A stretch of DNA of 64,000 bases from Asterias amurensis (taxonomy: Eukaryota; Echinodermata; Asteroidea; Forcipulatida; Asteriidae): positions 12,040,501-12,104,500 of the forward strand of contig NC_092666.1 of NCBI RefSeq assembly GCF_032118995.1, read 5' to 3'. Both the position numbers and the translations under genes were made by a program. Below, piece by piece: positions 39,101 through 46,771 of this stretch. Every line of letters starts with the position of its first letter. Positions within the stretch are counted from its first letter, which is position 1. The notes beneath the pieces are model-generated. The model was not told the DNA's origin and did not search any database. It saw only the letters and a program-made list of their open reading frames with translations.

Positions 39101-42100
39101 CACATTAAAAAAATGTCCCTTGATGTCAGTGTATTATGACAATGTCATTTTGGTATTTCCAGACTAGGATTTGTCCCAAACGGCAACCGTATCTACTACC
39201 AGCGAAGAAGCCAGCCACCATTCCTCATCCCTTCCGTCAATGAGTATCTAAAGGTCACAGGGGACTTCCAATTCGTCAGGGACAATCTACCCACCTTACA
39301 AAAGGAGTACGAGTTCTGGATAGTCAATCGATCAGTAGAAGTCCGGAAACAAGACAGTGGATCAGTGGAGAGTTATACACTTAACCGCTATAATGTCTTC
39401 ATGGGAAAACCAAGGTGCACTATTCCTTCTCAGCAGCTCTGACTAAGATTATTGCTTTAAAACATGGCGTGTCGTGGCCTAGCGGATTTAGAGCACCGGA
39501 CTCAAGCTCTGGTGTATCTGGTCATCAGCAGAGTGTGGGTTCCTTTAAGCAAGACACTTGACCTCGATGCTTCGTCCTTCGGATCGGACGTAAAGCCGTT
39601 GGTCCCGTGTGTTGTGTATTAGCGCAAGTAAAAGAACCCAGTGCACTTATCATAAAGAGAAGGGGTTCGACCCGGTGTTCATGGTCTGATAGGCAGCAAG
39701 TTTCGTCACATCACATTGTAAAACATTACATGGTGCTACAATTATGTACAAGGAGTAGGTATTATAATTCACACTTATAATCCCAACTTGCAGGAAAATA
39801 CTAGTTTTGAAGCACCTTTGCGTCTTAAAATGTTCTGCAACTAAGCACAATTTAATTGAAACTAAGACAGATACTATTATTATGATGCAAGTTGACCAGT
39901 TCCGTTTGAAACCTTGCATTTTTATGTTCTTCTCATAATTAAGGCCAGAGTCTTACAGAGAAGACGTTGAAACGGCTGCTGGACTCCCCGAAGGTAAAAA
40001 GTAGTTGTAAACTATCAAAAGCATTATAGTTATTTATTTATTTTTTTAATCTTTTCTTTTTAATCTTTCGATAGTTTTGATATCGAGAGTCGAAAATTCG
40101 ACGTTTGAAAAAAAAGAATTTACAATTTGTGTGTTATTTATTGTAATAATTTGTACAATGTTGTGTTTCAAGTCGATGCAGCAGAAGTGTATTCAAATCT
40201 GGCCTCGGCAGCTGAGAGTGGTTGGGATTTCTCAAGTAGGTGGTTTGGTCAACAGGGCACACTCGGCTCCATACGCACCAAGCAAATAGTTCCAGTGGAC
40301 CTGAATAGCATCATGTGCTTGAACGAAAGACTTCTGGCAGATTTCTATGAACAGGCAGGTATGAAGATCAATGCGCCGATTGTGCCAGTGGATTTTTTTC
40401 TGTACATCGAAATTGCAAACCTAAAAAAAATATATAAAAAAAATGAAGGATTCCCTTTTTTGAATCGATTTAGAAGAAAACAAATTCCCCATTGAAAACC
40501 ACAAACGACATTTTGACTCAATCAAAAACTATCAGTGGAGTGACACCGGACATAGGGGCATAATCTATAATTTATAATTAGTACATTTTGTGATGCAGGC
40601 GACACAGCGAAAGCAGCAGAATTCACCACCGCCTATCATACAAGACGCTCCGCAATCCAGAATGTCCTATGGAAAGAATCCACAGGTGTATGGCTGGACT
40701 ATGATTTAGAGTTATCTGCCACCAGAGATGAGTTCTACCTGTCAAATATCCTGCCAATGTGGGCTGGGTGTTACGGCTCGGAAGTCGGCGCTGGTAAACA
40801 AGAGATCGACGGGAACGTTCTCAGCTACTTGAAGGTTTGTATACTTGTCTATCAACCTTAATTTTCAGGTCGTGTGTTCGAATTCCACCCGAGTGTTTTA
40901 CTTGATGTATTTATTACACAGAACTTGCTTGGGATTGCATACGTTTGATAATTGGAACACACTGTTTGTTTTACTACTATATATAGTTATTTACCATGAA
41001 ACTAACCTCAGTGAAAGTTTTATATCAAAGGGTTTTTGCGTTTTTGGTAATGGTACAAAAAAACAAATTATCCCAGATTTCTGCGTTACACTTGTATATT
41101 ACCTTGGGGTGAACAGGACAAATAAACTAGTACATTTGTTTCTTGTTTAGTCCAAATCGCTTTCTACTGTGGTTTATTTCTTGACTTATAATTTAATCGG
41201 GTATCTGTTGACTTGAACCCAACGTCAAACTCTGTGTTTTTTTTTTCTTTGTTTAAGAACAAATATTTTTTCGGTTTGATTTTGGGTGTTTTGTTTCTCA
41301 GAATGAGGGGGTATTGGATCATCCGGGAGGAGTTCCAACATCTAAGAAGAACACAGGCGAACAGTGGGACTACCCCAATGCGTGGCCTCCTCTCCAACAG
41401 ATGCTGATCGAAGCTCTGGACAACAGCGACTTGAAGGAGGCTAAGCAGATTGCCTTCGACCTGGCACAGAAATGGACTCTCACAAACTACTTAGCTTATA
41501 AGGAGAACAAAGTCATGTATGAAAAAGTAAGGTTTTCAAATTCGAATTTGACTGAAAATACAGCAGGTGATTAAAGACTGGAGCGGTTCTGAAAACAAAC
41601 AGCCAAACAATTTGTCTACTTAACCTTTCAGGGAAGTCGTGTACTCATAGAGCAATAAACTAGTTTATTGCTTCATGTGTACCGTAAAAAAAAAAACGCT
41701 ACAGAGCATAACTCTCTGTTTTACCCCATCCTTTTTTGGAACTCTTCACTTCAAAGGTCTTTGAAACTATGCATTGTTTTCTTACAGTATGATGTAACCA
41801 ATCAGGGCGTGCCTGGTCACGGGGGAGAGTATGGAGTGCAGGTATGAATGAATAAGTTAGAAATCGCCTGGAAAAAACTGATTACATGTCACTGTAGTAG
41901 AGTTTGAATTAAAGAATAGACCTAACACCACACCATAGATGGTCCTGCACAGTAGAGTGTTGAAAACTTAATGTTGACATGGTTGACACCAAACCAATAA
42001 TAGCGCATTTTACAACCAACACTCCTTAACATGCATGTATATTTTATAATCAAGCAAACTTGAATCCTCGGTTCTGATTGGTCGGTCCATAGCAACAAGA

Positions 42101-42477
42101 GTGTAATATTTTACAAAGTGTGAAAATTTTATGATGAATTAACTTGACACATCAACGTAAAGACACTCATTCAAAAACTACGATTGATGTTTTCATTGTG
42201 GTGTGCGAAATATTGGATTTGTCTAAAATTGTAATTTTGAAATGCATTTAGATGAGTATTGGACTAATTGTGATTCTTCACTTTTTAGGCTGGATTTGGC
42301 TGGACAAATGGCGTCATTATGACCCTGCTGGACGAATATGGAGACAAGCTGAAATCTGATGTCCCTATAACTACCACTCCATCGAGTAAAGGATACCAGA
42401 CTTACTCTGAATACTTCACAGTGGCACTTCTACTGAGTCTTAGTTTAATTTTCAGTTCCTCCTTTGTTTCAGTTTGA
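18112..42477 (+). CDS. TREH: Trehalase (alpha,alpha-trehalose glucohydrolase), GH37, GPI-anchored
   Basis: Thirteen exons: 18112-18215, 34018-34118, 35608-35737, 36561-36648, 37356-37456, 38409-38501, 39163-39414, 39944-39993, 40173-40358, 40599-40834, 41302-41526, 41788-41841, 42289-42477. All phases match across GT-AG introns, giving 602 residues (human trehalase is similar at 583). The enzyme splits trehalose into two glucoses, normally at the outer cell surface. Residues 1-25 are a signal peptide, followed by the family N-terminal motif [10 protein letters not shown] (35-44). Signature 1 [14 protein letters not shown] is at 165-178, split between exons 5 and 6. Signature 2 [10 protein letters not shown] is at 468-477. 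By family alignment the catalytic acid is D325 in [10 protein letters not shown] and the base is E536 in [18 protein letters not shown]. The last 21 residues are hydrophobic and fit a GPI-attachment signal. Intron 1 is 15.8 kb and full of repeats. All key residues are present, so the enzyme should be active (inference). Confidence 0.97.
18604..18790 (+). mobile_element. SINE tail and adjoining repeat fragment
   Basis: 18604-18685 has the GTGCTATAATCTGTACAGCG and CGCTTTATAAGCATTAG tail features of tRNA SINEs and ends in TTATTATTA. 18690-18790 (GGTGGCAATATGCCCTCACC, TTGAAGTGGCATTCCGGCCT) resembles 35040-35125, a second repeat shared between the two sites. Confidence 0.45.
18791..19830. other. 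Trehalase intron 1, nothing recognised
   Basis: AT-rich with a poly-C run at 18917-18929. No supported exon or repeat. Confidence 0.5.
19831..20065 (-). promoter_or_regulatory. Possible promoter-like CpG-richer island in trehalase intron 1
   Basis: On the minus strand this stretch has AAGATGGCGGC (YY1-type core), TGACGTAAATC (CRE/ATF-like) and ATTGGTCAAGG (CCAAT box), within a locally CpG-rich segment (GCGCGGCGCAC on the plus strand). The three motifs together are typical of animal core promoters. An ATG in the YY1 motif is followed by a stop after three codons, so it is not a coding start. It may instead belong to an unrecognised repeat. No transcript is shown. Confidence 0.3.
20425..21265. 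repeat. 109-bp tandem array, eight units, each with CCAAT and CRE-like motifs
   Basis: The word GATGACGTAA occurs at 20481, 20590, 20699, 20808, 20917, 21026, 21135 and 21244, an exact 109-bp spacing eight times. Each unit also holds GATTGGTGCATCCATTGAG (GAATGGTG in the third) and CAGTTTCCACAGTTCATGGG or close variants. The first unit is divergent at its left edge. No coding frame is conserved. Confidence 0.97.
21266..21759. other. Trehalase intron 1, nothing recognised
   Basis: AT-rich unique-looking sequence. Contains GTCACGTG and TTACGTA words just after the array. Confidence 0.5.
21800..22262. repeat. Tandem duplication, two diverged units of about 200-250 bp
   Basis: The blocks GAGACGAGTTTCCCTGAGAT / GACGAGTTTCCCTAAAGTGA, TTATCCCACAGTGTTGAGCT, CACAAGACAATTCTGACACA and TATAATCTGAGGCCATCT occur in both units in the same order. 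On the minus strand both contain a piece reading GAQHCGIT, but the frame is not kept between units, which argues against coding. Confidence 0.8.
22263..23754. other. Trehalase intron 1, nothing firmly recognised
   Basis: Two minus-strand GTAAGT-type donor-like sites are seen near 22376 and 22513, but no convincing exon is attached. AT-rich elsewhere. Confidence 0.45.
23755..24530. repeat. About 14-bp minisatellite (GTATATCCAGTGAG) with higher-order repeats
   Basis: Dozens of head-to-tail variants of GGTATATCCAGTGA. Between about 23905 and 24270 a longer block containing GTATATGCATTGACGTACAT and CCAGTCAGGTATATCCAGTG occurs three times at a period near 128 bp. The long minus-strand open frame (repeating [13 protein letters not shown]) is a result of the repeat and not a gene. 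Confidence 0.95.
24531..25084. other. Trehalase intron 1, nothing recognised
   Basis: AT-rich. No supported feature. Confidence 0.5.
25085..25325 (-). mobile_element. tRNA-derived SINE, type D, second copy
   Basis: Shares GAAGAAAGTTTCAGTTTTAG, the CCAAG...CACGTAGGGACT block and a reversed B-box-like ATAATTCGAACCAAGG with 3556-3715. It ends with the AGATCACTACTCTAAACTCA stretch that corresponds to the tRNA 5' part in reverse. Confidence 0.6.
25326..26130. other. Trehalase intron 1, nothing recognised
   Basis: AT-rich. A small open frame at 25721 has no recognisable domain. Confidence 0.45.
26135..26475 (+). promoter_or_regulatory. Cluster of GGGCGTGG (KLF/GT-box-like) motifs
   Basis: GGGCGTGG or GGCGTGGTT occurs at about 26228, 26282, 26335, 26389, 26423 and 26464, with a GGTGTGGTT at 26142. 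The first four lie in degenerate units of about 55 bp that also carry ACACATTCAC or ACACATTGAT and GATGATT. KLF-type factors are known to bind such sequences. That this is an enhancer is inference. Confidence 0.35.
26476..27040. other. Trehalase intron 1, nothing recognised
   Basis: AT-rich. No supported feature. Confidence 0.5.
27041..27440 (+). mobile_element. LINE reverse-transcriptase ORF, 3' end fragment, interrupted
   Basis: The translation includes [20 protein letters not shown] and [12 protein letters not shown], typical of the last part of non-LTR retrotransposon ORF2 (motif GRPKKTW and a DREKWR-like end). The frame shifts between pieces. The micro-MITE at 27306-27386 is inserted within it, after EKR. 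Confidence 0.7.
27306..27386. mobile_element. 81-bp micro-MITE with perfect 9-bp duplication
   Basis: TAGCCCTGGCGGCCTTACAC at the left, CCTATATAGGGCTA at the right. The flanks are GGAGAAACG on both sides, an exact 9-bp target-site duplication (27297-27305 and 27387-27395). Confidence 0.85.
27525..30345 (-). repeat. Array of diverged ~450-bp units, each with a minus-strand splice-donor-like site
   Basis: Read on the minus strand, an AAG/GTAAG, AAG/GTAGG or AAG/GTGAG junction has its last exon-like base at 30342, 29847, 29411, 28957, 28441, 28365, 27963 and 27533. Spacings are 495, 436, 454, 516, 76, 402 and 430 bp. The units at 28441 and 28957 are nearly identical over several hundred bases (shared TCAAGAGTCCATAGATAGAG, ATCTCCAAAATGAGTAGATA, GAAACTGTATCATAACTGTA); the others are much more diverged. 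In several units a 39-45 nt block before the donor follows an AG with a pyrimidine-rich start. Either a decaying satellite or duplicated exons of an antisense transcript. Confidence 0.6.
30405..30895. repeat. Three tandem diverged units of about 160 bp
   Basis: GGCGGACCACCAAAGTTTCT, GGCAGACCACCAAAGTTCCT and GGCAGACCACCAAAGTTTAC recur at about 30556, 30715 and 30872. Each is preceded by AAATGACAACCGGGTC-like words and a TCATAGAGAA block. Purine-rich. No coding frame. Confidence 0.85.
30896..34017. other. Trehalase intron 1, 3' part, nothing firmly recognised
   Basis: Mostly AT-rich. A more GC-rich piece at 32600-32960 has a 113-codon open frame without recognisable domains, and a CpG-richer piece lies at 33250-33420. 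Neither shows splice signals or a conserved motif that I can name. Confidence 0.45.
34199..34566. repeat. Family F palindromic MITE, copy F2
   Basis: Runs from TTAAAGGATTTGGGTAC to GTACATAGACCCTTTAA, so this family too is bounded by TTAA. It matches F1 at 11218-11605. It begins about 80 bp after trehalase exon 2. Confidence 0.85.
34895..35130. mobile_element. SINE fragment with B box, joined to a second repeat
   Basis: 34898-34926 contains TGGGTTCGGATCCCGGTCGT followed by GACACTTGC, the B-box end of a Leu-type SINE head. 35040-35125 (CACACCTTGAAGTGGCCTTC, AGGCCTTGTGTGTCAGGCGA) resembles 18720-18790. Confidence 0.5.
35262..35345 (-). mobile_element. tRNA-like SINE head, reverse orientation
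   Basis: On the minus strand TCTCGGTGGTCTAGTTGGTA (A-box region) is followed at tRNA spacing by GGTTGTGGGTTCGAATCCCG (B box) and CCCGAGACACC. The ends CTCGG and CCGAG pair. It is likely a SINE head of another tRNA type. Without a folding run a tRNA pseudogene cannot be excluded. Confidence 0.55.
35503..35551. mobile_element. Partial micro-MITE of the TAGCCCT family
   Basis: Ends AAGGCCGCCAGGGCTA, the reverse of the element starts at 9864 and 27306, and keeps GACTCTTCCTCTGTAC, matching 27360-27373 in reverse. The other terminus is missing. Confidence 0.6.
35756..35990. repeat. Family E MITE, copy E2
   Basis: Left end GCCCAATTTCATAGCCACTA, right end TAGCAGCTCTATGAAATTGGG, inverted. The inner part has AATTTCCA...TGGAAATTTGG and GATAAAAACAG...CTGTTTTATC pairs. 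It begins 18 bp after trehalase exon 3. Confidence 0.85.
37130..37156. repeat. (ATG)n microsatellite
   Basis: About eight GAT/ATG triplets in trehalase intron 4. Confidence 0.9.
37478..38259. repeat. Two abutting family B MITEs (B4 and B5)
   Basis: B4 runs from about 37478 to 37872 and B5 from 37867 to 38259. They are in opposite orientation and share the middle TTTTAAGACACTGG junction. Both lie in trehalase intron 5, starting about 20 bp after the exon 5 donor. Confidence 0.85.
38572..38765. repeat. Family E MITE, copy E3, with A-rich tail
   Basis: Starts GGCCCAATTTCATAGAGCTC and keeps GATAAAAACAGGATTACCA and its complement TGTAATCCTGTTTTTATCAA. The right end is replaced by an AAAATAAAAT-type tract (38763-38818). 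Confidence 0.75.
38985..39070. repeat. Short repeat with CTGACGTTTCGACCCTAGCA
   Basis: The block GACGTTTCGACCCTAGCAGAG followed by TCTTCCTCGAAGG resembles the type at 51150-51190 (CTTTCGATCCAAACCTGACC, TTCTTCAGAGGGATAAAC). Such blocks are common near ends of retroelements in marine invertebrates. The family cannot be fixed from this piece. Confidence 0.35.
39468..39800 (+). mobile_element. tRNA-Leu-derived SINE, copy S2
   Basis: The head GTGTCGTGGCCTAGCGGATT keeps the A box, but the B-box segment is deleted (GTGGGTTCC joins directly to TTTAAGCAAGACAC). The body blocks ACCCAGTGCACTTATC and GAGAAGGGGTTCGACCC are intact. It lies in trehalase intron 7. Confidence 0.75.
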
Positions 42478-43337
42478 GTTTGGTGAAATGAGAACTAGAG
42501 GTTTGACGGTTCTACATCAGTAAAACATATCTATGGGCTTTTAAAGGGACTTAGGTGGAAAAAATGTCAGGTGGAAAGTTTCAGGGATTTTTTGTTTGTT
42601 TGAACGGAAGGAATCTTCGTTCCAACAAAAACTTATCTTCACATATCCCTTTAAAAGATTTAAGCTATCAAGTCAGCAAAACTAGATGATAAGACTTTAT
42701 CAAGATTCCTGTAAATGCCACAATCACCTGTGACCTGTTAGTGTCACATGGTGTTGAGGATGGCTTAAAATAAAAGACACAAACAATTAACATGTGAAAG
42801 GTGTCACAATTTTAACCAGTGTCAACTGGAAAGAGTGTAAAAGTGTCACCAAAAGCACTAACAGACCAAATTATGATTTGAATTGAAAAGGAAGGTGAGG
42901 TTTATTGATACCTACATGTAATGTACATAATATAGAGTAATCCGTCCTGAATAAAACACAACCAAAGATTGCAACTTTTGTTTTTAATAGTTTATTTATT
43001 TTTTAAAGAGTGAAATTACGAATTTAAGGAGTAGCATCTTATGGTGTGAAATGACAGGCCTCAAGTCTTTTTCATTTTCAGATATTTCTTTCTCAAAAAC
43101 GATGTTACTCCAAAGGGAGTCGTTTCTCACAATGTTCGATATTATCAACAGCTCTCCTTTGCCTGTTACCAAGTGTGTTGTTTGTGTTGATATATATGTT
43201 AAGTTACCAAACGTTTCCAGTGCCTTTAAATTTGGAGAAAGTTACAGCATCTTGATTACCAGGTAGACTTCGCAAAGTCTGTACTCAGGTAAAAGTTTTG
43301 AACTATCTCACCCCTGAAGATTAATTGAATACCTACA
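42478..43337. other. Tail-to-tail intergenic region between trehalase and MRPL40
   Basis: Trehalase 3' sequence with AATAAA at 42769 and 42950. For MRPL40 on the minus strand, possible signals are the reverse of TTTATT at 42901 and of TTTATTTATT near 42990. The partial family B copy at 43050-43232 sits between the genes. The two 3' UTRs could overlap. Confidence 0.6.
43050..43232. repeat. Family B MITE, half copy B6
   Basis: Contains TTCTCAAAAACGATGTTACT, GGGAGTCGTTTCTCACAATG and the end ACGTTTCCAGTGCCTTTAAA. Only one half of the element is present. Confidence 0.75.
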
Positions 43338-46300
43338 CTATTTATACTGCTTGGTAACATCAACATACTCTCCGTCCGGACTATCTTTGGAATACCCGGG
43401 AATCGGAGGGGTGTGGACTGGGCCATTAACTTCAAATGGGAACAAGTTGGTGTCGCGCTCTACGGCAGCTAGGTAGAGGTCCTCCGATTCGGCTCGTAAC
43501 TCCTGGAGCGCCTTCTGTTGAACTCTGAGAATATCTTTGATGAGATGGGTCTCCTTGACGTGTTCTTGGAAACGGTAGCGAGCCCAGCGTTTCTGTAGGA
43601 GGGCACGTCTTTCTTGCTCGTCGTAAGAAATATCTGGAAGTTCTCTTTTCCTGGAGAGGGGTTAAATGAAACAAGAAGAATACACTGTAGTAATTTTATT
43701 ACGTTTACATTTGTGCACAGCCACAGTCACGAGTACACGTTTTGTTCACTCTATTTCATAAAAAAAATAAAAATTTGAAAACCACGAGCAGTTATCTAAA
43801 TATTATTTATATGTCAATTAACAATCGCCATGTCAAAAAGCGCTCGAGTTTGTCAAATTGGAGTTTTGCAACAAATTACTCAAGATTATTCAAAAGTAAA
43901 GGACCAGCATGAGAAAAAGCCCTGTCACCCCAATTGTTGTGGGTTTGGGGAACAACCAGTAACAACAAAGTGGATGATCTAAGACATCTGGAAGGATTGT
44001 AACGGGTAATTAATTGACAATTATACTGAGGAGCAGAACCATAGAGAATGAAAAACAAGCAGAAGTAATTTGTATTGAAAGCAATATTGAACAGGGAGCC
44101 AGTGAAGAGCATTCAAAGCCGGAGTGATATGGGTTCTACTGTAGGACAAAGTGACCAGCCGAGCTGCAGTGTTTTGCAGTCATTATGGTTTTCCTCCCGC
44201 TGGACAAATTTACCACTTTCAGTTTCAGAATGTGCTCCATGGTTATGTACCAGATGCAGGTATGGGTCCTGCCAAGTGCCCCCTTGCACGCCTGCAGCAG
44301 CTCAAACGCATTGGATGTAGCCACGTCCTTCCCAATTCAGCTCCTCAGCTGTTTATTAAGAATGATCAGCCTCCCATATTCTGTGCTTCACAGGGACCCA
44401 CTGGGCTTTACAGACCACAACATAACTATAGGCAACAGCCGGCAACATGCTCCTTTTATGTAAGCTTGGGCGATATTGCTTTTGTTATCCTCTGATATAT
44501 CGCCAAAAAAGTATCGCGATATTGGATTGTATCGCAATTTATATTTTAGACAAAAAATTAAAACATCTTGCGAATGTACCTTTTGTCGTCCAAGAGGAGT
44601 TTTCTATCTGTCCTGAATTCCTCCACAGGTTTAAGCTCTGGGTCTCCCATCTTGAATTGAACCTTCTTCATGCGCTTCAGTAATCTCTGCTGTCTCATCT
44701 GCTCCATCTTAGGGTCCGCCCTCTTCTTTTTCTTTGGAGGTTCCGCACTGAGAAATTAATTACAATAATAGTAATAATAACAAGCAGTTCTTGTATAGCG
44801 CATATTACAAAAGAGTCTCTAAGCGCGTCTGTGATTAAAAAGATGGATTTTAAGTTTATATTTAAATTGTTCTAGCGTGGAACAGTCTTTGACGATGTTG
44901 GGAAGAGAGTTCCATAGTTTAGGTGAAGCATATTGGAAGAAACGTTGACCATAGAACTTTGTGTGGACTAAAACTGCTGTTAGAAGACCTTTCAAACTGA
45001 AACAAATCTTTAGCTGAGGGTGATAGTGTTGAAATAATTCCTGGAGATAGTCTGGTGCTGATCCGTGTTTGTAGGTATCTAGCTAGAAGTCTTTTATTCC
45101 TATCTGAAAGCACACTAATTCGTCCAACAAGGGTGTTTTTTCTTTCGTAATTTTCTTGTAACTATATGACCAATTGAGCCCAAATTTTCACAGACTTGTT
45201 ATTTTATGGTTATGATGGAATACACCAAGTAAGAACACTAGTCTTTGACAATAACCAAACATATACAGTGCCTTTTAAGCAATGTTTACAAGCACATTTT
45301 GCTCACGGCACTTACCACATTGGCTGGGTTGCCCTGAATAACAAACCCCCATTCTGTGTGAAGAACCCACGAACTGATTGAAGATACAGACTAGGTAACC
45401 TGAATGTACGAAAAACACATAAACATTTAGTGAAATTAATTTGGTTAAAGCCATTTGACACTTTCTGAACAGAACAAAAATTAAAAGTTCACGGATTTAC
45501 AAATAACTTACATGTACAGGGTTAAAGGAACACGTTGCCTTGGATCGGTCGAGTTGGTCTTTGAAAAGCGTTTGTAACCGTTTTTTATAAAATGCATATG
45601 GGTAGAAAGATGTTGTAAAAGTAGAATACAATGATCCACACAAACATGCCTCGAAATTGCGTGGTTTTCCTTTTACCTCGTCGACTAACACGTCGGCCAT
45701 TTATGGGGGTCAAAATTTTGACTCCCATAAATGGCCGACCATGTTAGTTCGCACAGTAGAAGGAAAACCACGCAATTTCGAGGCAAACTTGTGTGGATCA
45801 TTGTATTCTACTTTTAAAACATCTTTCCAACCATATGCATTTTATAAAAAACGGTTACAAACGCTTTTGTTTTGACCAACTCGTCCGATCCAAGGCAACG
45901 TGTTCCTTTAACAAAATTCAGAAGGTAATTGTGAAAGACTCCCTTGTAATATTTCTGGCGAATGCTTTACTTTTTTGAAAAAAAAATTAAAACAAGGGAA
46001 AGTATTAATTCTCGATATTGAGAATATTACAGATTTATTTTAAACACATGTCATGACATTAGCCCTGGTAGGTCGTCAGTCAGTGCCACTGCGGAGGAGT
46101 CCAACCTGGGCTAGTCATGACATGGTGAACCATGCGGAAACAAGGGTGGGTTTTCCCCTTATTTTCTCCCGACTCCAATGACCGATTGAGAATAAATTTT
46201 CACAGGTTTGTTATTTTATATATAAGTTGGGATACACCTAGTGTGGGCTTTATGGACAATACTGTCTGTTTACCGATGTTGTGCGATTTCTTTAAATTCT

Positions 46301-46771
46301 AAGTAAACACCGATGCCGATGGAGCAAAATGACTGAACTTGACAAATAATTGTACCTATTAAATCTAGCTAATCAGATTTTAACTACATTTTTACACAGA
46401 AGAAACGTGGGCTACAAACAAAATAGCCTTGCTCTAATAAATTGTCCCTCTCAAAGTCGCCCCCCCCCCCCTTGACACTAACAGAGTCTAAACAATTTCT
46501 CCCATCAATCGTAAGTAAGTAAGTAAGAGTCGCCCCCCCCCCCCCCCCCAACAACAAAGTCGCCATTACAATACATTCAATCATTTCATCAACCACCAGT
46601 GCAGTGGCAGAACACTGAACACTCGGACACTAGACTGTGAAAGAGAAAGGACCTCAAACCACCCATATGCAGGCAAATTTTTCGATACCAAACTCATTCT
46701 AAAGCAGTTCCATTCAAATCATACCTTGAAAAACTAGCGGAGCAAATCCTTCTGCCCATGGAGGTCGCCAT
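43338..46771 (-). CDS. MRPL40: Large ribosomal subunit protein mL40, mitochondrial
   Basis: Four exons on the minus strand, 46771-46725, 45399-45316, 44747-44580 and 43650-43338, join in frame and give 203 residues (human protein 206). The N-terminus is Arg/Ser-rich and fits a mitochondrial targeting peptide. It is followed by the conserved PMCAEPPKKKKR stretch (human PMRAEPLRKKKK), a basic helix (MKKVQFKMGDPELKPVEEF), the DEQERRALLQKRWARYRFQE block, and the hallmark C-terminal segments VERDTNLFPFEVNGP and HTPPIPGYSKD, ending EYVDVTKQYK. The protein is a structural part of the mitoribosomal large subunit in the matrix. The start at 46771 is the first ATG of the exon and gives AAGATGGCGACC context. 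It faces CCDC191 head to head. Introns hold LINE and MITE fragments, including the nested cluster at 45444-46296. Confidence 0.96.
43860..44167 (-). mobile_element. LINE 3' end fragment
   Basis: On the minus strand the frame reads QLITRYNPSRCLRSSTLLLL then NNWGDRAFSHAGPLLLNNLE, the usual end of CR1/Rex-type reverse-transcriptase ORFs (GDRAFSVAGPxLWNxLP). On the plus strand the adjoining GAACAGGGAGCCAGTGAAGA and AGCCGAGCTGCAGTGTTTT also match common LINE-associated repeat text. It lies in MRPL40 intron 3. Confidence 0.7.
44168..44465 (+). pseudogene. Orphan protein-like fragment of unknown origin
   Basis: A GC-richer block with an open frame reading HYGFPPAGQIYHFQFQNVLH, then GPAKCPLARLQQLKRIGCSH and later FCASQGPTGLYRPQHNYRQQ. 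Its composition differs from the flanking intron, and it is bounded by LINE-like sequence on the left and a GGCGATAT/ATCGCGATAT repeat on the right. No start, stop or splice context is convincing. It may be a captured or retrocopied exon. I do not recognise the family. Confidence 0.35.
44760..45095. mobile_element. Retroelement-associated repeat fragment
   Basis: AACAAGCAGTTCTTGTATAG, CGCATATTACAAAAGAGTCT, GAGAGTTCCATAGTTTAGGT and similar phrases are typical of LINE-derived repeats, read here in the reverse direction. The minus-strand frame is short. It lies in MRPL40 intron 2. Confidence 0.5.
45100..45281. repeat. Family B MITE, half copy B7
   Basis: Has ATCTGAAAGCACACTAATTC, CAAGGGTGTTTTTTCTTTCG, ACCAATTGAGCCCAAATTTT and the end ACATATACAGTGCCTTTTAA. 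It ends 35 bp from MRPL40 exon 2. Confidence 0.8.
45522..45911. repeat. Family A long palindrome MITE, copy A3
   Basis: TTAAAGGAACACGTTGCCTT to AAGGCAACGTGTTCCTTTAA, inserted within C3. The surrounding C sequence reads ...CAGGG[TTAA] and [TTAA]CAAAATTCAGAAGG, consistent with a TTAA target. Confidence 0.92.
46060..46113. mobile_element. 54-bp micro-MITE inserted in family C copy
   Basis: TAGCCCTGGTAGGTCGTCAG at the left and CCAACCTGGGCTA at the right. GTCATGACAT stands on both sides (46050-46059 and 46114-46123), whereas intact C copies have the word once. Confidence 0.85.
46462..46550. repeat. Two poly-C runs
   Basis: C runs at 46461-46470 and 46534-46549, the second after a (GTAA)n stretch at about 46510-46527. 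Confidence 0.9.

Larger units (their letters stand above)
45444..46296. repeat. Family C MITE copy C3 carrying two later insertions
   Basis: Left part 45444-45521 from TTAAAGCCATTTGACAC, then family A copy A3 (45522-45911). Family C resumes with CAGAAGGTAATTGTGAAAGA and is broken again at 46060-46113 by a micro-MITE, then runs on to about 46296. The order of events is C first, then A and the micro-MITE. It lies in MRPL40 intron 1. Confidence 0.9.
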
